The notes under the pieces: model-generated
Databases searched by the model: none
Told to the model about the DNA's origin: nothing
Seen by the model: the letters and a program-made list of their open reading frames with translations, nothing else
Shown: positions 20,440 to 32,700 of the stretch, piece by piece
Numbering within the stretch: position 1 is the first letter of the stretch
How the letters are laid out: every line of letters begins with the position of its first letter
Translations under genes and position numbers: made by a program
DNA from: Monarcha castaneiventris obscurior
Taxonomy: Eukaryota > Chordata > Aves > Passeriformes > Monarchidae
Assembly (NCBI GenBank): GCA_026261815.1
Contig: JAMPIT010000435.1
Coordinates: 453,501-517,500 of the forward strand
Direction of reading: 5' to 3'
Length of the DNA: 64,000 nt

Positions 20440-20800
20440 CATGCTGGCCAGCCCAGAGTGCACGCAGCCTGAAATGCAACCAGATGATCTGATCATGTCA
20501 GAAGTAATTAACTTTAGTTTAGTCTCTGTGTCTTGCTTGTGCTTTACTAACTCCTTCCAAGCCTGTTTAATTTGCATCCTTTCTTCCAAATTTGATTATT
20601 TTTGTCCATTTTGTCCTTTTATCCTTTCCCTAACCTCCACCATTGTTTCAAAAAAATAATCTGGGGTTGAACAATCCTTCTTCTTTCTTCTCCACTGATC
20701 TGTCTAATAAACAACCACACAAACTCCTGAAAAACAGCTCCTTTCACAAGCTACGATTGGCAAATTTGGAAAGCTAGGATTTGCAAAATACAGTATGATG
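20440..20800. promoter_or_regulatory. Candidate DBX1 upstream enhancer B
   Basis: Contains GATGATCTGATCATG near 20483, AAGTAATTAAC near 20502 and a perfect POU octamer ATTTGCAT at 20570-20577 preceded by TTTA. Repeat-free. POU and SOX factors are standard inputs of neural-progenitor enhancers, which fits DBX1, but this is inference. Confidence 0.38.
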
Positions 20801-23800
20801 ATTTATTTGCTGCCTGAGTTTCATGATTACTTGGCCCAGTGGAAACTTGCTGGGAATTGCACAGTGGCAGTTTGGATTTCAGATGTTGGTGGACAGGGTC
20901 CTGCTTGTTTCAGTTGTGGTCTCTGCCCCAAGGGTTTCCAAATTAGACTGTGCAGATGAAAGGTGGAGGATGACAGAACATGAAACTTTCCAATTTATTT
21001 TCCCAAAAATGTGTTTCTCTCATGTTGCTCAAGTAGGTCAGAAGAATTAAAAATCCTTTTGTCTTTCAAATAATTTCTTAAGAGTACTGCTACCTCCTCA
21101 CTGCAAACTGAAGTTGTGATCCTTTGCTTATGACGGTGGCAAATTTCTCTGCTGACTGATCCACTGAAATCTCTCTGCAGTGGTCAATTTTAAGTGCTGG
21201 GACTTGAAGATCCCGTGACTTTCCCACTAAGACCCAGTTCTGTTCCTCATTCTCCAGCCCATGACCAGAAGGACAACTTTGTTTGGAGGACAGGACTCTC
21301 AGCACAATTCAGCAGGAGAATGAATGTGTCCTGGGGTAGATTTTAGCAAATCTGAGAGTTGGCTGTCACCTTGAACTGAGGGTCCTTGAGCCCACACACA
21401 CTCCCTTGATGTCTGCCACAAGAATGGATTTAAAGGCTGCTCTCTACCTTTCTTCCTTCTGGAACATCATACAAGGACCTCTGTCTCTCAGAAGAAGTAC
21501 AAAATCACTATTTAACTACCTGTATGATCTTCTCTTGTTTGTACACCTTTTCTTAAAAGTGCTAGAGCATCAGCTTTCAGTCCCTTGAGCTCTTCCATGC
21601 CAGCCAGCTGATGCTGCACTTCCTTTGGCCTTAAGTCTCTCTGGGAAGGTTTAAGAGGGAGACTCAGAAGAGAGATGCTGATGAGAGCCCAGGTACCTGG
21701 AAATACTTTTCCCAATGGAAAGTCTTCCCCAAGCTATGTGCTGGTAGCCAGAAGGATGGTGATAGTCTGGGAGGCTCACTTTGCTCCTTCTAGGTGAAAA
21801 TACCTTCAGATGTCATGATTCAGTGGGGAAAACAGCTGTTGTGGGGAGAGTTTTTCTCTCTGAGTCCTCTGTGAAGGTGCTGCTGCTCCCTTTGACAGGG
21901 AATTAACCTGTGCATCATTTGGTGGGACCCAAAGCCATGTGACAAAGAAGGAAATATACACTCAAATACTGTGTAACAGTTATTTACTAAACACAGGCGC
22001 AAAATTTCCTTGTTGAGATACTCTAATGGTCTCACAATTGAAATCGGGGAATAGCTTAAAAAAATAAAATATGAATTCCAAGGTTTTTTGATCATCAGAT
22101 TCCCTGGGCATTTAGTGGTTTTGTTCTGTAAGTACTGTGTTTGTGACCTTGTCCATTAAGGCAATGGGTTTGCAGCTATAAATGGTTCAGTTACAGACCA
22201 TGCCCTGACCCCAGCTATGTTCATGTCTGTAAGGTGCTGGTAAACTGTCCTGCATCCATAGGGGATGAGACTAAATGTGTGGACCTCTTTAATAAAGATA
22301 GAATGCTTGCTTTCCAGAAATACTGAGCTGTTCTTGTAGATGTTGATGTGGAGTGCGTTTGATCTCTGGAGCTCTGACAGAAGAATGACAAACTGCCCCT
22401 CACAACTGGCCTTCATAGAACCACTGAGAAATGAGTCAGCAAGCACAGGTCCATATGGTCTGTGTGCTGTGCTCCCAGTCACTTTGTGAAAAATGGGAAG
22501 AGAAATGAATGAAAAGAGCTGTGTTTCTGTTGTCCCTTGCGGATGCTTTTAGCAAGTGAGGTACTTCAGGTACAGAAAACCAAGGAGCAATAATGCCCAA
22601 GGAATCAACAGCTTCATCGTCTTAGGCATTATGGACATCTCTTCAGGATTCTCAGGGGTAGGAAACCCTACCAAGTAGATTTTCCACTGGATCTCCACTT
22701 GTGAGAAAGAGTTGCTCTCTTCAGAAAACACTTGGCTCATCCTGGAGACTAGAACAGGACCACTCTTCATCTTGGCTTTGGTTTGCAAGCGGCTGCAGCT
22801 TCCTGATGTACAAAGATGAAGGGCTCTTCCATTTCATTATGGGGAAAAGCTGATGAGGTCTTTGACCTTGAGAATCTTTCTTGAAATAGCCAAGGCCTTT
22901 CTCCTGGGAGCTTCCCCAACCCACTGAAAGAGAATTGTGTTTCTTTCTGACAAACAGAAGAAAAACGCCCTACTTGTGTTCCAGCAGCCATGAGACTGGA
23001 CAGATACACAGTGAAGTGTGTTGCCCATTTATGCCTTCAGCTTTCTGAAGGCAAACGGAAATCTCTGGGACTAAGGAGAGTGTGAGCATGTAAAGAGAGT
23101 TGTAGAAAAGCTTTTCCCCATGCCTTTGGCCTGGGAATGTTGCTTGTTCTGTCAGGGCTGAAGTCAGGGGCAAAACTCATGGTAATTTCAATGCGGTGGG
23201 GTTAAGCCCTAGAAGAATTTGAATGTACTTATCTCCTGTCAGGACCTTGTCAGGAGTGTTTTGGTACTGCAGGGGGAAATAGCAAAGAAGTAACAACTGA
23301 AGTTTAGAATGAGACAGCCAGGATGTTTGAAGAGGATCTGCACAAGATGAAGCAGCTTTTCTCAGGTTTCTTGTCACACCTGTAGCAATGAGAACTAATT
23401 TACAAAAAACATGTTTTAGTGGTTGCATTCCCATTTTTGGCTCTCATCATGTAATGATTTTTGTCTTTTTTTTCTCTCAGTTTTTCCTTCTCCATTAAAA
23501 ATAGAAGGTGGAGAGCATCAAATTTTGTCTCCAGAAAGGTCTTTAGGGGCATCGGGTGGTATTCAGCAGACTTAAAGTTTGACTTGATGAAATCTGGTAC
23601 AGCCATGTTGTCCTGGCACAGGACAGGCCCTTTTGAGGACCCATACTCTGGCTGTGACTCGTCAGACCCAGAAAGCTCAGAAGAGAGGAATTTAATGTAG
23701 TTTTAAGCTATGTTTGCAGCCTCTTGATTTGTGGATGTACTAGGATCAGGTGTATTTCTCTAGTGTCTTTTAAATAGCTCTGTCTTAGGTCTTAAATGGA

Positions 23801-25019
23801 AGTTTAGTCCCTCACCTATCAATCTTTATCTAACTTTCCCTAATGGTATTATACAAAAAATTTTCTATCCTCCTTTTTTGGTGAATGTTTCCTGCTCCCA
23901 CAGATAAATAAATTAGCTGGGAGAATGTGTAGAGACAGGACTACACTGCTGACTGTGATCAGTGACCCTCTCTCTCAGGGCGGTTCAAGCAATGAGCACT
24001 TCTGTGCCAGGACAATTCATGTCTGGGCCCTTTCCCTGCTTCTGCACTTACAGCAGAAGTAGGAGCAGGCTGGACAGCACAGAAAAGTTTCCATCCACTG
24101 CTGTGTATATGGCAACTATCTCCAGATTTGTGAGAGGAAAACCAGAGAATGTCTTCTTGTTGTCTTCTGCTATTTCCACAGTGTCCTCTAGCCAGAGAGA
24201 AGGCAGCTTGAATGTCTTCTTGTTATCTTCTGCTATTTCCACAGTGTCCTCTAGCCAGAGAGAAGGCAGCTTTTTGGTCTCAGTTCTGGTTGTCCAGCCC
24301 TAATATTTAAAGGCCTGCTTTAAGAAAGATGACATAGTGATAGGATTTATGAGGTGTACTGACCTTAGCAGGAAGAAGCAGAAATCAGAGATCTCTCTTT
24401 GGAAAGATTGATACATACAAGGATTTGCATCTGGTCTCAGGCCCCCCAGTACAAAAGTGGACTGACCTCAGACTGGACTGGCTGAGTTCAAAATTCAAAA
24501 CTGGGATATTTGCACTCTGGGCAGATGAAGCAGGGCTGGGAAACTGTCTCACTATTTCCAAGAAAGGTATATAAGCTTTGTGTGAAAGGTTTAGGGAGCG
24601 CCTTATTTTCCATTTAGCATCATATCCAGGTGAGTGTAGGCCTCTCCTTTGAAGGAATAGGTAGGGAGGATGTTCTCTCTAATGTACTGCAACTCCTTTT
24701 CACCCCACTTTTAGTGTGTCCAGGAAGTCAGCACATTTTAAACTTGCCCTTTACTTTGGCAAACTGTCCCCAATACACAAGTAGATTGTCTGGCCACATG
24801 GAAAAAAATCCACAAAGACAGACAAGTCAACTCATCCTCCTGGGCTGAGGAGTTTTTGGCTCTCCTGACAGAGCTGGGATGTCCCTCAGTGCTGGGGTCA
24901 TGTTGCCAAGAGGTTTCTCTTTCTTCTCTTCCCGAGTTCACCGTGAAGAATGTTTTTAAGGTAAAAAACAACATCTCTAACTTTCTTAGCTGTGTTTTAA
25001 GAGACGGGTTCACAAGGAG
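20801..25019. other. Gene-free upstream region
   Basis: No recognisable exon or named repeat apart from the 63-bp tandem duplication at 24147-24272. Short open frames lack family resemblance and flanking splice sites. Confidence 0.5.
24147..24272 (+). repeat. 63-bp tandem duplication (two copies)
   Basis: Copy 1 (24147-24209) and copy 2 (24210-24272) begin GAATGTCTTCTTGTT and end AGAAGGCAGCTT. I see a single mismatch (TGTTGTC versus TGTTATC). The near-identity implies a recent duplication. Because 63 is a multiple of three, an accidental ORF passes through both copies with an internal 21-residue repeat. Confidence 0.93.
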
Positions 25020-25330
25020 CTGCTGTTAAATCATAGGGTTTGTTTTATGATATATTTTCAAATCAAGCCATGTTTAAGCAAGAAAGCCAAGTAATTACAT
25101 ATAGCTTTTTAAGAATGTGCACTTTGTTTTCTTTTGCTCTCCATTTAAATTCCAGAGTGCACAGGACTCCTGTTTTTAAGTAGATTTTACCATGACTAGA
25201 GAAGCTTAGTTATCAGTTATGGACTATAAACAATATGCAGAGGGGGGATGTTTTGATCAGAGCTATTCAGTCCTTGCTTGCTAATCTAATTACAAAGTGT
25301 AGGTTTTCTGACACAGAGCTGCTTGCACAG
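25020..25330. promoter_or_regulatory. Candidate conserved noncoding block
   Basis: AT-rich, repeat-free, with AAGTAATTACATATAG near 25088, GTTATCAGTTATGGAC near 25209, TTTTGATCAGAGC and GCTAATCTAATTAC near 25280. Homeodomain-like motifs are dense. Regulatory role is a guess from composition. Confidence 0.28.
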
Positions 25331-26039
25331 AAAAGGCTTTTCTCACACCTGGTGGATTGTTTAGCCAAGCTTTTAAAATGCTTACAGTTTTAAAGGGAGA
25401 GGGGGGGAAGCCTTTTAAAAAAACAAGTTCCTGTGCAAGGCAATAGAAAGAATTTAGTGGTTGTCAACATGAGTTTAGTATAAGGGTGCTGTGTAAAATG
25501 TGGGTTCACTTTACATTGACCTTTGGACATAGCAGCCCCAAACACTGTTTTATTTTTTTTAGGGTTAAGGAGAGTATGAAAGATAACAGATGTCAGTGAC
25601 TGTACCAAATTAAATGTGTGCACGCATGTTATAAATATCTATGTATGGCTGGACACGATGCTCCCATATTTTTTTGGATGTTTATTGTTCGTGCCTCAAG
25701 TGCTCAGCAGCTCTGAAAGGGCAGCTTTGAATCACAGCCCCAGCAAAACAGTATTTTTGTGTTGTTTAGTGCCCCGATTCCTACAAACAAAATAAAGTAC
25801 CTTGTTGAATAAGGGCCATTGAGCAGGAATGATGGGTTAAGAGTGGGGGTCTGAGGTGGCAGCGTGGGTGCTTGTTTATCAGGGAGGAGTTGTCAGTTGT
25901 TGGCTGTGCTGGTGAAAGGAGGGACGCTGGAGGCTGATGGCTGGGAGAGCATTGATGTGAGGTAACGGGGTAATCGGATTGAAAGTTAGCCATGGTATTT
26001 ATGTCAGTTCACATTTCGTCAAATGAATAATATGAGGTT

Positions 26040-26170
26040 GCTACCTAGCCCAGGCCTTGGCCTGGGGGCTGGGTTATAAAGAATCTAAGGCCTCATTTGA
26101 TTCAAATATAAATTAATTCTCACTGGAGCGTTGGCTGATTAATCTATTTGCATAATAGTAGAAAAACTGC
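26040..26170. promoter_or_regulatory. Candidate enhancer core with homeodomain-POU composite site
   Basis: GATTAATC (26137-26144), a palindromic homeodomain dimer site, is separated by one base from a perfect POU octamer ATTTGCAT (26146-26153). Upstream are AATTAATTC near 26111, TGATTCAAAT near 26098 and an 8-bp inverted repeat CCCAGGCC-TT-GGCCTGGG at 26049-26066. This is the clearest composite transcription-factor site in the desert. Confidence 0.4.
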
Positions 26171-29100
26171 AGTGTGGTTACTTTTGTGGGGATTTGGACA
26201 AGAAAAGCCTTAAATTCATTTGAAAGAATATTGTGTGAGAAGTCAGGGAAGCAAAAGCACCTCTATAGGGCTCCTCAAGCCATTTTCTCCCCAACCCCGA
26301 TGTGCAAAACCGAAGGCTAAACTTGTTCACTGGGGAGTCTGACACCCCCCTGAAAAAGCTGTGTTCTGACATCTAACTACACTTGCATTTTTGTATTTGA
26401 TGTTGCTCTCAGTAATTATAACAATGTCATCCTTTATAATTCTTGATATTTAATAAAAATGAAGCCTAAATAAAATTACACCATGTGTAGGTGGAGGAAA
26501 TGTTGAACTGCAGCAAATCTCTGTGGGGAGATAAAGAACTAGGAGAGACAAATGCACTTGAAATGTAAGTGCTGTTTGTGTGAAAGCCTGGTTATCCTGT
26601 GAGACATGGGAATGAGAGATCGCAGTTCTGCTGGCCACATGCACTTCACAGTGTGGCGAGGCAGGAGACTGAGTGGGTCTAACACCAGTGCTGACACCAA
26701 GCAGAGGCTCAAAGAGGAAAGAAGCTCTTTCCTTTTTGCTTCCCCTCCTACCAAGTCTCTCCATTTCACTTCTGGAGATGACGCCTGAAGCATACCCTTA
26801 TAGAGGACGATATATGGGGAGGTGCACCCACCCATGTGCAGTCACACAAATGTTTTTCTATCACATCCCATTTTTCCCTTAATTTTCCTAAATATTGTGC
26901 ATCTCCACTGCATGTATAAAATGTTATGTAAGGTTTGGTTTTGATTGTTTTTTTCCTTGCTATCTACACATCTGTAGTGCTTGACTGTTTGACAAAGGAT
27001 ATTATGTTTGCACACAGATATTGAGACTGGTTTTGAATCATGTGACCTCTGAGGACAGAAGTGTGTAAAATTCTCAAGACACGGTAGTGAGAAACTTCAA
27101 AAAGTAGTCCAAATCCTGCTCTTTTTGAAGTCTGTAGACATTTTGCCAGTAAGAAAAACACATGCTCTAATTAAGCAAAATATAAAACTTCCAGCAAGGA
27201 TGCATTTATAGAGGAACAGTGTCCATATGAAGAGTGCGAGGCAACATCCAGGTCCATATTTGCCAGAGTTAGTTGAGTATTTGCAGGAAAGATGGGCTGT
27301 TGCTTGGATTCACTTGAGTTTTAAAGCATTCGCTAAGATGAAAAATGTCAGGGTTTTGAAGTGAACCTACCCCCACTGCAGACTATCAAGGTTTTCGCTC
27401 TGAGTTCAGTTGTTCCTGCTAAAACATAAAGATTCCCAGCACGGACAGCGGGGATAGGAGATGTGCCACTTACCCCCTTCAGCTCAGAGTTGAGGAACCT
27501 CACAGTGGCTAGTCCAGATGTGACCTCTGAATCCAGATACTTGGGGAGAATCAAGTTGATATCACAGATTATGGTTATGTTAAAGCAAATGGCACTGTAA
27601 GAACAGTTTCCCTTCTAGGCAGGAATACCGTAATGTGTAGATCATCTGGAGGTGTGTCCACACATGGAAAATGGGGTTTTGTAGGATTGTTGCCAGCTGC
27701 ACCTGAACGTTAGCATTTGCAGATGCTTTGGGCAGGCACAGTCCAGGTCAGATCTTGTGCTGAGGCTTCCTCGATACCAGTGCTGCTGTCCTGGCTTACA
27801 GGGACATTTCCTATCAGGACTCTGCCACCAGTCTGGCAGCTGGATGCTGCTGGATGGAGAAGCCTGGTGCCTCCTGGCTCATCCCCTTCTTGGTCCTTGT
27901 TTCGGGTTCTGCATAAGCCCATGGGTCCTCTCTGCCATGATGTGAGTTCAGGCTGCAACATGTAACTTCATATTTACTTCTTGAATTCTTTGGTAACTTT
28001 TTTTAACTCCTGATTTTGTTTTGCCTTTTTTTCTTTCTCTCTCTTTCCCCTTTTTTTTTGTTTTTCCTTTTCTTTCCTGGTTTTAGCCCACCAATAATAT
28101 GCTCCTGGTGTAATTATTATTTTAACCTGGCTTTCACTCTCTTGATTGCTTTCCAGAGCCATTTGGGAAGGATGTGCTGTTCCTTAGTTCAATGCTGTCT
28201 CTTTACTAAGCTGGGAATTAGGGAAAAGATCTTGACAAACTGCCCTTGAAAATGGAAAGGTGGTGGTCAAAACCCCTTATTTATTTAAAGAAGCCTACTA
28301 TAGTGTCTGTATGTTTGCTGTTGCAAGATCAGTGTCTGAAAGCACAAAACAAATTGATCCTATCCATGGTCATAAAGCAGCTACACTGCAGTATTTTTGT
28401 GGTTAATTCTTGTGGAAGGGGAATGTCTGGGATCTGCAGAAGGTTGGGCCATACAAGCAAATGACATGCCTGATTAACAGAACGTTGTTACGAGATAATA
28501 GTGACTCTGATGTCTTGCTCTGGTATTTATGAAGAATAAACAAGACCAAGCAAAAGCCAAGACATCTGTTTTCTGAACAGAAGCCTTCAGTCTGTTGACA
28601 ACCTCCTAGTCCAATTACTCCATGTCTTTTACACCCAGTGATTGATGTGGGTCTGATGGTTTAATCTGGGGGAAGTTGAAGGCAAATGAAATGGAGCCTC
28701 TGTGCTTGTCTAACTAACCTGGGTAATGAAATGTACCCCTTTGAATTAGCCAGGAGCACTTCAGGCAAATCCAGGACTTCTGTTTACCTTGACGCCATGG
28801 AAGGAAGAGGTGCCTGATGCACTGAAGACAGTACATGGCACCAAGGCTCATGGGTTCTTTTCATGGTCCCAACTGCAACATAAAATGAAGTAAATGGATA
28901 AATTTCACTCAGCCTCTCCTGTTCCTTCCATCAGGTCTGGCTATAGTTCTCACAGTACTTAAATCAAGAATGTTTTTTGACAATTAAGTAATGGATCTAC
29001 TTTTTTCCATACTTTACCAGAAACAGACTTTAAATTACTTGTGCTTACAGCTTAAAAGAAAGCTTTAGTTTTGGATTTCTTGTTTCTCCCTAGTATGTTT

Positions 29101-29579
29101 AGAGTTCAGTATATATTTTTTGCAGTTTAGATATTAACTGATTTTACTTCCACTAACTCCCATTGCATTAAAGGGGAGCAGCAGAAAAGAAAAAAGGCAC
29201 TTTTTTTGTGTCTGCCATGTCAAAATTGTCAAATAACAGTATGTGTGACAACAGTCAGGATGAAACAATAGCTATTGCATGGGCACTGCCGATGTGCTCA
29301 GGCTGTTTCATGTGCTTACAATAAACCAGTCTGTCCAGGCTGCCCAGCTGAAGCTGAAGGTGATGCTTAGAGGGTGCTGCTAGACAAGGAGGCTGAGCTC
29401 TGCCAGCAGCTTGTAGTGCTGGAAGGTAGAGTTGCACTCCTGTTTGGACCACATGAGTCCACGGTTTCACTTGTGGCAGTTCTGCCACTCATGTGCCTTG
29501 TTTGTGAACCAGTTTCATTCATTAATTCAACTGGAAGATCATCAAGGGAAAAATAAAACAATTTTTTGAAACAAGGGGT
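26171..29579. other. Gene-free region
   Basis: No exon recognised. The 28480-28800 part, with GTTGACAACCTCC, AGTGATTGATGTGG and GGGTAATGAAATG, has a conserved-element look but weaker than neighbouring candidates. 27700-27960 is GC-richer and unassigned. Confidence 0.45.
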
Positions 29580-29780
29580 AATGGCTGAATAAAAGGAATT
29601 AGTGCAGCTAAGAACATATATTTATTTAATTTGATTACTCTTTCCAGGTTAAATTAGTGTGCGAGACAGATGCATGTCAGGCAATTAAAAGAAAGAATAC
29701 CTCTCCAAATTTAGAATAGAGTGCATCTGACTTTCTTCAACCAGATTTATCAGTCAGAAATATTTGCTCCAGGCTAAGAT
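29580..29780. promoter_or_regulatory. Candidate conserved noncoding block
   Basis: Contains GGAATTAGTGCAGC, TTTAATTTGATTACTC, GGTTAAATTAGTGTGCG and GGCAATTAAAAG in a repeat-free setting. Evidence is motif density only. Confidence 0.27.
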
Positions 29781-32700
29781 TGAAAGCCATGGGATCTGCA
29801 CACTTCTTTCTTCTGTTTTTCTCATCCTTTATTATTCTTTTCATGCCTTCCTATCTGAGAGCTGTCACAGAGGGAGGGGGGCCCAGGTGAGGGTAATAAA
29901 TCCAGAACAAAGGACCAAGCGGGCATTTCTGGGCTGGAAAGGCATGAGTACAGCATGAAAACCCCTTTGTTTGCTCATAATTGTCTTTGGTAAGGGCTTA
30001 GATTGCATAAGCAGGCAGGTCAGCTATGAAACTGCAGGAGAAAAAATATCAAGTAGGCCTTCATGCTTCCTCCTGGAGCTTTTTCAGTGTAGATACACCT
30101 TCACAAGCTGTTTCAGGCTTTCTCAGCAATCTCTGTCCACACGACCTCTTATGTTTCACATTGTTTATTGGTTGGGGTTGAACAAACCTGTGTCTGACAT
30201 TTTGAGCACTGGTAAAAAGGAAACAATTTTGTGTCTGCTGGGTCAGTCAGACATATGACACCGAGAGAAATGATCTTCCTCTCAGGGCTGCAGGAAGCTG
30301 AAGGGCAGAAGTGAGTAACTGACAATGGGATATGCTCGACAATATTTATGTGAGCTTTGTGTTCCCAGATACACTTGGATGGCAGTGAATTGTCAGTTAC
30401 TATATCAACCTGCCAAGTATGAATAGCTCTTGAAGAGCTTGAACCTTCTCAGGTTAAAGCATCTGTAAAGCTAATAGAGATCATGCATGATATGGATATG
30501 ACCTCATTCTGAGGGCATATAAATTAAATCATTCCTAAGCAAGGGCTTTGGCTTGCTCAGCAGTGCTCACATCCAAACAGGAGACATTTTGCAAACAGGC
30601 AGATCCCCTGGTACTTCTCTGTCACATTGTTCAGTTTGTCTTTATCTATTGTTCTTATACTGTGCTCATCTCTATACAAGAAAGCCTGACACAGAGGGCT
30701 TTAGAGTTTTCACTAATTGTCTTTATCTGACAGAGAATGTCTCCTGGAGGGAGTGGAGTTTGTGCCATACCTGTGGCACAATCTTATTGAAAACACTTTG
30801 CATGCACAAAATAGAAAAGTGCCATTCACCACTTCAAGGATGTAGAAACTAGGAAAGAGTGGAAGGGTTGTTCTGATCACATCCAGAGAGGAAGTTTTGG
30901 CAGTGATGTTCACATGGTGGCTAAATGGGAGTCTAAAATCACGGCAACAGATTATTGACTTAGTTACACACCCAGTAAAGGATCCAATTCGAAGGTACTC
31001 TTGATTCTGTACCTCCCTTCAGTACAATAGACAGAGTTCATCAAACTCAATCCTGAGAGAAGATCCACTTTTTTTTTTTTTTGAGTAGACAGATTCTCAA
31101 AAGATTTAGGAAAAAGGACTAACAGGAGTGATATTTAGAATATTACTGCCAAATCTAATCTTTGTATCATACTAGGAGATTAATTCAAGTTGTCTGGGGG
31201 CCAAAAGTAATTGGATGAAATCTGCAATAAAATTTTATGTGTGCCTTTCACACACCCATAAAAATCATTTATTGAAATCAGGTAAAAGTAGAGACCCTGA
31301 GAAGTTTTTTTTCCTGAACAGGATGAAAAGGTTGTTTTTAATGTAAGAGATCTGTTAAAATCCTGCCATAGGGTCAAACGAGTTGTAATTTTGGCCACAG
31401 TGGTTCCTTTGCTTGGGCTTATCTCAGCAAAACCCACTCTGCTGATACTACACCTTTCCTCCCAGGGATCTCAAGACCTGAATCGAGGTCTAGATTTCAA
31501 CTTCGCTGTAGTGACCAGACACCTATCACAACGGTGTTTCCATCAAATCTCCCAAATCATTAATTGGCAGCTTCATTGTCCAACCAAACCCTAAAATACC
31601 ACTTGAGAATAAACACTGTCCTGGAGACATTTCTGTATATTCAGGCTGATGAGTCTCTGTTTCTGTTTGCTGTCCTGTATCAGCTGGTCTCTGATTATGT
31701 AACAAGCAGGACCACAAAACACAACTTACCAGCTTGCTTATATCTACCCGGCTTAGGGCCTGCTTGTCCCAGCTATTAAATGTAATTGCTGATTTTTAAT
31801 GATGCCTGATCAATTCAGGATCTAGGAAAGAGAGAGGATGGGAAGAGCTGAAGTCCTGCCTTCAAACTAAACTGAGAGACTTTCTGCTTGGTTACATAAT
31901 CTATGAAGAAAGACTCCCATTTGCTACATATTTATCCAGCACCTGACACAGTGAACCATCATCTAAGTGAGGCCTCCAGACTCCCCTTTCCTTGTTTTCC
32001 CCCATTTGTCCGTGCAATGGGAATGAAGGGAGTGTTTGACTCTTTTGAGTTTTGGGTTTTATTGACCGTTCAACACTTACTCTGGGTTGACAAGGATATT
32101 TCTGATTCCCATCCAGTGCCAACCAGGCCTCGGCCTGCACAGAAACACCTACCTTTACCTAATTTTATTTTTAGGTTTAAATAGCAAAATACTATCTTAC
32201 TATGGAAAATAACATGACAAAATTATTTTCTGTGTTAATCAGCTCTCAAATTATTTATTGTTAATCTTAATGATACAATAATTTCATTATATTTTGTTAT
32301 TATTTTAGCATTAGTAAAGGCAAAAGAAAGTCAAACAAGACTTTGCTGTGATATAGAACACAACAGCATTTGCTGCTGATCAGTTTTCTAGTAAAATTAT
32401 TGGATTCATCACAGCATGATTACACTGTGCTGTTTCAGTGGCTTAACACAGTCAGCTTCTCTCAAGGTAAACCAAAGAATGAAATTCATCCCTGGTGTTT
32501 ATTTTCATTTTGCACCAGTGATGGAAATTTTTACATTACTTTTGTATTTTCCTAAAAACAAATGGTATATTGTATATTATATCACTAACAAAACAACAAA
32601 ACCAATTCATTGATCTTAGTGCTGGGCTCACCAGAAACAAACCACACTGTTTATTCCATTATTATAGGATCTCGTTCACTAAAGACAACACGAAAATTTA

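Noticed and set aside
23962..24303. 113-codon frame with an internal 21-residue repeat.
   Set aside because: The repeat is the DNA-level 63-bp tandem duplication. Nothing else suggests coding.
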